From Dastarcus helophoroides (lineage: Eukaryota; Arthropoda; Insecta; Coleoptera; Bothrideridae): a stretch of DNA of 64,000 bases. The notes beneath the pieces were generated by a model. It was not told the origin of the DNA. It ran no database searches and saw only the letters and a list, made by a program, of their open reading frames with translations. Shown here piece by piece: positions 57,401 through 64,000 of this stretch. Position 1 is the stretch's first letter. Each line of letters starts with the position of its first letter. The translations under genes were made by a program, and so were the position numbers. The DNA is taken from assembly GCA_028583605.1 (NCBI GenBank), contig CM053328.1, forward strand, positions 3,593,065 to 3,657,064, given 5' to 3'.

Positions 57401-58180
57401 TCCTATTCCTCTTCATGTTCCTCTCCCTCTTCTTCCTTTTTTTTCTCTTCTCCCTCTTGCTTCTCTTTCTCTTGTTCCTTATACTCTTCTTCTTCTTAAG
57501 AATCTTAAAAATATTTGTTCTTCTCTTCTTCCTGGTACTTCTCTTCCTCTTCTTCCTCTTAATTTTCTTCCTGTCGCTCCACTTCCTCTTCCACTTCCTA
57601 AAGCTGTTTAGAATTTAAAAAATGTTTATCTTCTTCTTCCTCTTTTTGCTGCTTCTCTTCCTATTCTTACTCTTGCTCCTCTTGCTGCCTTTTCTTTTCT
57701 TCCTCTTGTTTTTCTTCCGATAGCTATTTTTAAGGATCTTAACATTTCTTCTTCCTTTCCTTTTTTTCTCTTCTTCCTTCTACTTCTCTTCCTTTTCTTC
57801 CCCTTCATTCTTTTCCTGTTCCTCCTCTTGTTTCTCTTTTTTGTCTTCTCCCTCTTGCTTCTCTTCCTCTTCTTCCTCTTTCGCACCTTCCTGCTCTTCC
57901 TCTTATTCCTCTTACTCTTCTTCTTCTTCTTAAGAATCCTAAAAATATTTGTTCTTCTCTTCTCCCTTTTACTTCTCTTCCTCTTCTTCCTCCTGCTTCT
58001 CTTCCTCTTCTTAGAGTTATTAGGATTTTAAAACTATGTTTATTCTTATTCTGCCTCTTCTTTATCTTACTTCTGTTTCTCTTCTTACTCTTCTTCCTCT
58101 TCTTCTTCCTCTTGCTCCTCCTCTTGCTCTTTCTCTTTTTTCTCTTGCTCCTCTTCCTCTTCTTCTTCCTAGAGCTATTT
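54416..58180 (-). repeat. Polypyrimidine satellite 'Y2' with box variants
   Basis: CTTCTTCCTCTTGCTTCTTT-type tracts on the + strand with boxes TAGAGCTATTTTTAAGGATT then TAAAAAATGTG(T/G)TTCCTC. This box variant (GGATTTAAAAAATGTG) has lost the right half of the palindrome. The TAAAAAATGTG box is near 55611, 55823, 56517, 56723, 56907 and 57241. A second box, CTTCTTCTTAAAAATATTTG, alternates with it (55725, 55955, 56625, 57355), and a third, CTTAAAAATATT(T) then (A/T)TTCTTCTCTTC with CTGGTACTTCTCTTCC, marks larger units at about 56160, 57025 and 57535. No protein is inferred. Confidence 0.92.
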
Positions 58181-59250
58181 ATATAAATTTTCGGTTGTTT
58201 TTCGGAATTTCGAAATTGTTCAAAATTTTGAATTTTTTTGAAAATTACTCCACTTATTAAATATTTATCATTTTTCAAAAATTTTGATTTTTTTCAAAAA
58301 TTGTTTTATTTGAATTTTTTGATCATTTTTTCATACCTAATTCGATATTTTTAAATTGTTACGCTTTTTTTTCAAAATTTCGACATTTTTGAAAATTTGA
58401 TTTTTTCAAATTTAACTTTTATGAAAATTTTGACATTTCTCAAAATTTTACTCTAAGATTTCTACTGCTTTTTTCCAATTTTCGCCCTTTTTTGAAAATT
58501 GCGCCGCTTTTGAGATTTATGAATTTTAAGAAAAATTTTTGAATTTTTAAGAACATTTTAATTATTTTTCAAAATTACCTCTTTTTTTGGACTATTTTTC
58601 CCAATTTTGAGTTTAAAATTTTGACTCTTTTCAAAATTTTGTTTTGAATTTTTTGATCATTTTTTTATATCTAAGTCGACATTTTTAAATTGTTACGTCA
58701 TTTGGACATTTTTAAAAAATTTGATTTTTTTTTGAAAATTTAGTTTTTATGAAAATTTAGACATTTTTCAAAATTTTACTTTAGGATTTGTACTTTTTTT
58801 TTCAACGCTCTTTTTTGAAAATTACACCGTGTTTTGAAATTTATGAGTTTTTAGGAAAATTGTAGAATTTTTAGGAAAATTCTTATTTTTTTTGCAAAAT
58901 CACATCTTTTTTGAGTATTTTCAAAATTTTGACCATTTTTTAAAATATTGACTGTTTTCAAAATTTTCGAATTATTTAAAATTTAAAATTTTTCTTAACA
59001 TATCGACCCTTTAAAATTTTTCTTAACATTTCGCCCCTTTAAAATTTCGATTTTTTTTGGAATTTTGACTTTTGTTAACATTTTGCGTTATTTTTCAAAT
59101 TTTCGAATCAAAAGTTTCGGCTACTTTTCAGAATTTCGACATTTTTCAAAATTTCGCAAACTTTCAAAATTGAAACTATTTGAAAATTTTTATTTTCTAT
59201 TTGAATTGTCGACTCTATTCATTTTATTGAAAAAACTTAAAGGGGGATAT
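58181..59250 (-). repeat. T-rich satellite-like block
   Basis: TTCAAAATTTTGAATTTTTT and AAAATTTCGACATTTTTGAA blocks. Two loosely similar units start near 58310 and 58645 (TTGAATTTTTTGATCATTTT in both). Directly adjoins the pyrimidine array in the same strand sense. Confidence 0.75.
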
Positions 59251-60530
59251 ATTTATACTTCAGGGGGCACAACATACCCCACCTTGCGCTGACCTTGCAA
59301 GGATCAGATAGTTTTTGCAAACTTTAAATACAAAGTATTTCAGTAATGTCATTAAGTTTAATAGTAAAGAAAAATCTGTATTATACGATATAAGAGTCTG
59401 CTGACCTATGAAGTCGTAAACGATTTATTGCGACAGCACGGTATGGAGGGTTTATATTATAAGTTGACTTAATCTTTTTTTTAATGGGGAGATACAGATT
59501 TTTTTTTCGATTTTTCATCTTTACTAAATGTTTGCAATACCTGGTTAAAATAAATGACATTACGACAGAAACATCGTCTAGTTTTTATAATAAAGGTATA
59601 ACACAATATCGCTTTTACTCTAACTTGTTAATACGGTACCTTCAAAGAACCATTAGCAGCTGTCTCTTTTGTGTTTACAACAAATAACGACTTATATCAC
59701 TTTAGGCAACATGTGAAGGTCTGTAAATGTGCGTTTTAAACGACAAATTGATGAATTATTCCGAGTTTCCTTAAATCGTTTAATCAATTCGTGAATAAAT
59801 GTTTTAATTCATCATGATTAACATTCTCGAACAAAGTTACTCTTAATTGTTATTTGTTTAAGCAGCTGAATTGTTTTGTCTGTCATTCTACTAAATTACG
59901 CATACATTTGAAAAGCCTTCTAGATATTCTTGTTTAATGGTGGTAATAGTCCCAAGTTCTTCATCGCTTCATCCATAGATCATAATGTCTCGAACTAAGG
60001 CATAAGAATTTTTTGTTCGATTAACTTAATGAAGGTGGCCGATTTATGAAGCATGAACCTTTCATCGCAATGGGAGTGCCCCGTCCGTTAAATAATACCT
60101 TCCTCCATGGAAAATATTCTATAATAAACTTTAAATTATTCACATTAACTCGTACCTATTGTTCATTCGAAGTTACTTCCTCTGGTAATCATCACTTAAA
60201 ATGTTTTTAATTCGTTCAGTTTTGATTGACATTGCTAGTCGAAATTCAGTCGGCAAGGACTCATAGCAATTTCGAAATGAAAGAAATTTTGAAAAATAAA
60301 CAAGACAAAAGTTTTCAAGTTTACATTCAAAATGTGTCAATTTTTTTAAATTTAGATCAAAATTTCAAAAAAAAAATCTCGGGCAAGGTTTCCAAACCAT
60401 TTGTCAGATGTCCAATTAAATGTTCTTTAATTGAACAGTTAAACGTGCCAAAGTTGAAAATATTTACAACCACAGTCATAGACCTCTTCATCTGAGCATG
60501 GTACTATCAAGTAGTAGCTAGTAGCTAGTA
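59251..60530. other. Unique AT-rich spacer, no gene recognised
   Basis: No repeat, RNA gene or defended frame. The 89-codon frame at 60226-60495 is low-complexity in its middle and unlike any family I know. Confidence 0.5.
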
Positions 60531-61790
60531 AGTCTTCTTCTCCTCCTTCCTTTTCTTCTTCTTCTTTTTCTCCTTTTCCTTCTTCTTGTCCTTCTTCTCC
60601 CTCTCCTTCTTCTTTATCTTCTTCTTTTTCTTCTTCTTCTTCCTTTTCTTCTTATTCTTCTTCTTTCTTTTCTTCTTATTCTTCTTCTAATTCTTCTTCC
60701 TTCTTATTCTTCTTCTTCTTATTCTTCTTCTTCTCCTTCTTCTTCTTCTTCTTCCTCCTCCTTCTTCCTTTTCTTCTTCCTCTTCTTCTTCTCCTCCTCC
60801 TCCTTCCTTTTCTTCTTCTTCTTTTTCTCCTTTTCCTTCTTCTTGTCCTTCTTCTCCCTCTCCTTCTTCTTTATCTTCTTCTTTTCTTCTTCTTCTTCCT
60901 TTTCTTCTTCTTATTCTTCTTCTCCTTTCTTTTCTTCTTATTTTTCTTCTAATTCTTCTCCTTCTTATTCTTCTCCTCTTCTTCTTCTTCTTCTTCTCTC
61001 CTTCTTCTTCCTTTTCTTCTTCCTCTTCTTCTTCTCCTCCTCCTTCTTCTTTTTCTTCTTCTTTTTTTTTCCTCCTTCTTTTTCTTCTCCTTCTTCTTCT
61101 TCTCCTTCTTCTTCTTCTTCTTCTTTCTTTTCTTTTTCTTTTTCTTCTTCTTCTTCTTCTTCTTCTTCTTCCTTCTTCTTCTTCTTCTCTTCCTCTTTTC
61201 CTCCTCCTTCTTTTTCTTCTTCTTTTTTCTCCTCCTTCTTTTTCTTCTTCTTCTCCTTCTTCTTCTTCTTCTTCTTCTCCTCCTCCTTCTTCTTCCTCTT
61301 CTTCTTTTTCTTCTTCTTCTCCTTCTTCTTCTTCTTTTTCTTTTCCTCCCCTTCTTCTTCCTTTTCTTCTTCCTCTTCCTCTTCTTCTCCCCCTCCTCCT
61401 TCTTCTTATTCTCCCTCTCCTTCTTCATCTTTTTCTTCTTCTCCTTCTTTTCCTTTTCCTTCTTCTCGTTCTCCCTCTCCTTCTTCTTTATCTTCTTCTT
61501 CTTCTTTTCCTCCTTCTTCTTCTCCTTCTTCTCCTATTTCTCCTTCTTCTTCCTTTTCTTTTCCTCCTTCTCCTTCTTCTCCTCCCTCTCCTTCTTCTTC
61601 TCCTCCCTCTCCTTCTTCTTCTTCTTTTTCTATTCCCCCTCCTCCTCCTTCTTCTTCTCCTTCTGCTCCTTCTCCTCCTTCTTCTTATTCTTCTTCTTCT
61701 CCTCCTCCTCCTTCTTCTCCTCCTCCTCCTCCTTCTTCTCCTCCTCCTTATTCTCCTCCTTCTCCTTCTTCTTCTTCATTCTCTGAGGTC
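60531..61790 (-). repeat. Nearly pure (TTC)/(CTTCTC) polypyrimidine tract
   Basis: About 1.26 kb almost devoid of purines on the + strand, made of TTCTTCTTC, CTCCTCCTC and CTTTTTCTC runs. Unlike Y1 and Y2 it has no palindromic boxes. A 257-bp direct duplication is visible (60541-60797 versus 60798-61054; the phrase CTTGTCCTTCTTCTCCCTCT is in both). The 353-codon Ser/Phe/Pro frame is spurious. Confidence 0.95.
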
Positions 61791-62867
61791 GGTTTCTCTG
61801 AGGTAGGCATCTCAACCTGTTCTAATCTTCAAGCCTCTTGTTCTTATGATCTCCAGCATTCTTTCCTTGTTTTCCTCTTGGTTTCAGTGTCTTCGCTTGT
61901 TTGACTATTCTATTTTCATCCATTCTTTCGGTGTGCTGGTTCCAGTATTTTATTTTCAAGAGATCTAACTCCCATTGAGTTACTTGTTCTATTTCTACTT
62001 GGAAGATGTGCCAAAACTTCAAAAAACGTCTTCAACAAATATTTCTCGACGGAAATACATTCCCAATTCAATAATGATTCATTGTGGGTAGCTAGAAAGG
62101 ATTTTGAGGTTTTAATAATTGAATTATCGTCTTTCCCAAATATGCACTCGCCTAATCTAACACCGATTAGCGGAAACGAGCGCGCCCATCTCACGCATCT
62201 GACTTTCTACACCGACACTCGCTTTTAATTAAACTTAACAGCCGTTTATCTAATTGAGTGCTAATTACCGAATTAAAAAACGCTCTTTAATTGTAAATAC
62301 GAGCAACTAAAAATTAAAAGCCCCACCATCGGCCAAATTACAAACGAACGTTGCCCCAATCGAAAGCAGTCAAAAGCAGCCGCATGAATATGAAATACCG
62401 TGAGAAATGGTCTGAAAAATGCAACAGCCTGGACGGCCGTGCAATTATTGTGTCATTAGCATTTGCCCATCGGCTGAAAAAATTAAAACTGGCGGATTCC
62501 GGGAATGCCCCTGGGTTATTCGGAAACGAAATTGCGTCGGGCGTAATTTTTAGTCGGGAAACCGGGTTCTATTTTAAATAACCGACAAATTGGAAATTAT
62601 ACGAGGCATTTTGGGAAAGAATAATTCGCTTGAAGTTGACTAAATTGCGAAAAAAATCTGTAGTGCGACCAACAAAATCAATACTAACAAGGAAAGTGTA
62701 TCCGGGGCATGCCTTACTGATTATCTTTGTTTCGAAATATATTTATTTATTTCGAGTTTACGTCGAAATTAGCGATCCCCCCACCAAATTTGGACCACCA
62801 TAAAAAAATGTTTGAATCAATTTTGTGGTAAACTTAAAAAAGAGTTGCACCCAAAGGCATCTAGAGG
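61791..62867. other. Unique spacer island, no gene recognised
   Basis: 62200-62620 is comparatively complex, rich in TAATTA/TAATTG homeodomain-type core sites (for example TAATTAAAC, TGCTAATTACCG, CAATTATTG), and free of repeats. It could be a regulatory or deeply conserved non-coding element. A 76-codon frame at 62351-62581 has no motif. Confidence 0.45.
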
Positions 62868-62987
62868 CAGTAGAACGCTATGTTGCCATTACTTCAAGAT
62901 GTTTCCCTAACGGGCGGAAGGAAGCATCGAAATTCCGTGAGATGTATAATTTCAAATTGCGATTACGCAGTAACGGTACCGCTGGAA
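62868..62987 (-). repeat. Dispersed repeat 'R3', copy 4 (inverted, longest)
   Basis: Read on the minus strand: CCAGCGGTACCGTTACTGCG, GAAATTATACATCTCACGGA, ATTTCGATGCTTCCTTCCGC, CCGTTAGGGAAACATCTTGA, AGTAATGGCAACATAGCG. It matches copies 1-3 in order and extends past their ends. Confidence 0.6.
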
Positions 62988-64000
62988 ATTTTGACATTCG
63001 TTCAAAATTTGGACCACAGTTCTGAGTTTTCTGAAAATGTCGATTTTTTTTCAAAAATTTCGATTCTTTTTTCTCAAAAATTTCGACTCTTTAAATTTCG
63101 ACTTTTTTTGACAATTTTCAACTTCGTATTATTTTTTTTGCTCAAAAATTGGAATTTTTTTGAAAATTTGGAATTGTTTTGAAAATTTTGACATATTTTC
63201 AACATTTACTCAAAATTGACTTCTAAGGTTTTAAAGCGCCAATTTTTTTCAAAATTTTTCCTTTTTTAAAAAATTTTTAATTTGTTTAAAATTTTGACAT
63301 CTCAAAGTTGCGACTTTTTTGAAAATTTCGAATTTTGTTTTTGAAAATTCTCGAATTTTTTCAAAATTTCCAAATTTTGACTTGTTTTAAAAATTTCGAC
63401 ACTTACAGTTTCGCTTTGTTTTCTCAAAATTTCGACTTTTTTTCAAAATTTCGACTTTTTGTGGAAATTTTGAATTTCGTACTAGTTTTTTATTTTTCTC
63501 AAAAGATTTAATTTTTTTTAAATTTTAACACAAAATTTCCACTTTTTCTCAAAATTGATTGCAAACATATTTTCTTCGAAATTCGATTATTTTGAAATAT
63601 TTTTTTTTTCAAAACTTCGATTTTTTTTCCAAATTCCCGCTTTTTGAAAATTTCGATATTTTAAAATTTTTGGTATTTCTCAAAGTTCTGACTTTTAAAA
63701 TATCGAATTTTGTTTTAAAAAATTTGCTGTTTTTTGAATGTTTCGAATTATTTTGAATATTTTGGATTCTCTAATTTTTTTTTTATTTCGAATTTATCCA
63801 TTTTTTTTTAGTTTGTAAAATTTAACATATTTTGAAAAAATTACACTTTCATATATTCGCTTATTTTGCTCAAAATTTCGATTTTTTCAAAATTTCATCT
63901 TTTTCTGGAAATTTTGAATTTCGTATTAATTTTTTTGTTTCCTCAAAATTTCGCATTTTTTGAACATGTTGACACAAAATTTCAACCTTTTCTCAAAATT
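62988..64000 (-). repeat. T-rich satellite-like block, runs off the window
   Basis: TTTTCAAAATTTCGACTTTT and GAAAATTTCGAATTTTG blocks. Two loosely similar units share GGAAATTTTGAATTTCGTA(C/T) followed by TA (near 63465 and 63915) and CTCAAAATTTCGA upstream. Continues past the right edge. Confidence 0.8.

Noticed and set aside
60843..61904. 353-codon Ser/Phe/Pro frame
   Set aside because: Simple (TTC)/(CTC) tract, with an equally long Lys/Arg/Glu frame on the other strand.

Overview
This is a eukaryotic, AT-rich and almost entirely non-coding window. The nested transposon fossils (a Jockey-like LINE, a second LINE tail, solo-LTR-like pieces, foldback MITEs, a hammerhead-bearing retrozyme/Penelope-like relic) and the huge satellite load suggest an arthropod, most likely insect, heterochromatic or gene-poor region. 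I could not support a single intact host protein gene, tRNA or rRNA. The long open frames are by-products of low-complexity DNA: polypurine/polypyrimidine tracts and a period-4 microsatellite lack stops in several frames.

Layout. 1-4.4 kb is AT-rich spacer with a small hairpin MITE, a hAT-like MITE and copies of two dispersed repeats. 4.4-9.2 kb is an A-rich satellite (core GTCGAAATTTTCAAAA). 9.2-12.3 kb is spacer. 12.3-16.6 kb is a related satellite with a TTTACGTAAA box. 17.2-18.05 kb holds a dispersed repeat invaded by an LTR-like promoter and then tandemly duplicated. 19.2-21.67 kb is a three-level nest: a MITE split by a 5'-truncated Jockey-like LINE (minus strand), itself split by a 644-bp element with a 466-bp unit, a hammerhead ribozyme and a 13-bp target-site duplication. 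22.19-23.33 kb is a compound tetranucleotide microsatellite. 23.3-30.0 kb has the ACGT-box satellite in inverted orientation, further A/T-skewed satellite, foldback MITEs and spacer.

From 30 to 62 kb the window is dominated by polypyrimidine (30.0-32.7, 54.4-58.2, 60.5-61.8 kb) and polypurine (34.1-37.7, 39.3-47.4, 48.1-50.2 kb, + strand) arrays. Except in the last pyrimidine tract, a short palindromic box (TTTTTAAG-GAT-CTTAAAAA or diverged forms, next to TAGAGCTA) recurs roughly every 110-250 bp, and higher-order units of about 210, 480, 580-635 and 1,220-1,240 bp are visible. Unique spacers at 27.0-28.35, 32.85-33.5, 37.7-39.3, 47.4-47.95, 52.3-54.0, 59.3-60.5 and 61.8-62.85 kb look like ordinary non-repetitive intergenic or intronic DNA. 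The window ends in T-rich satellite (63.0-64.0 kb).

The most notable object is the 20366-21009 element: small, non-coding, with repeated termini, hammerhead core, UUCG-capped hairpins and a long target-site duplication, matching what is known of animal retrozymes and Penelope-like elements. Second is the palindrome-punctuated homopurine satellite family. All identifications are by eye; no database search was possible.
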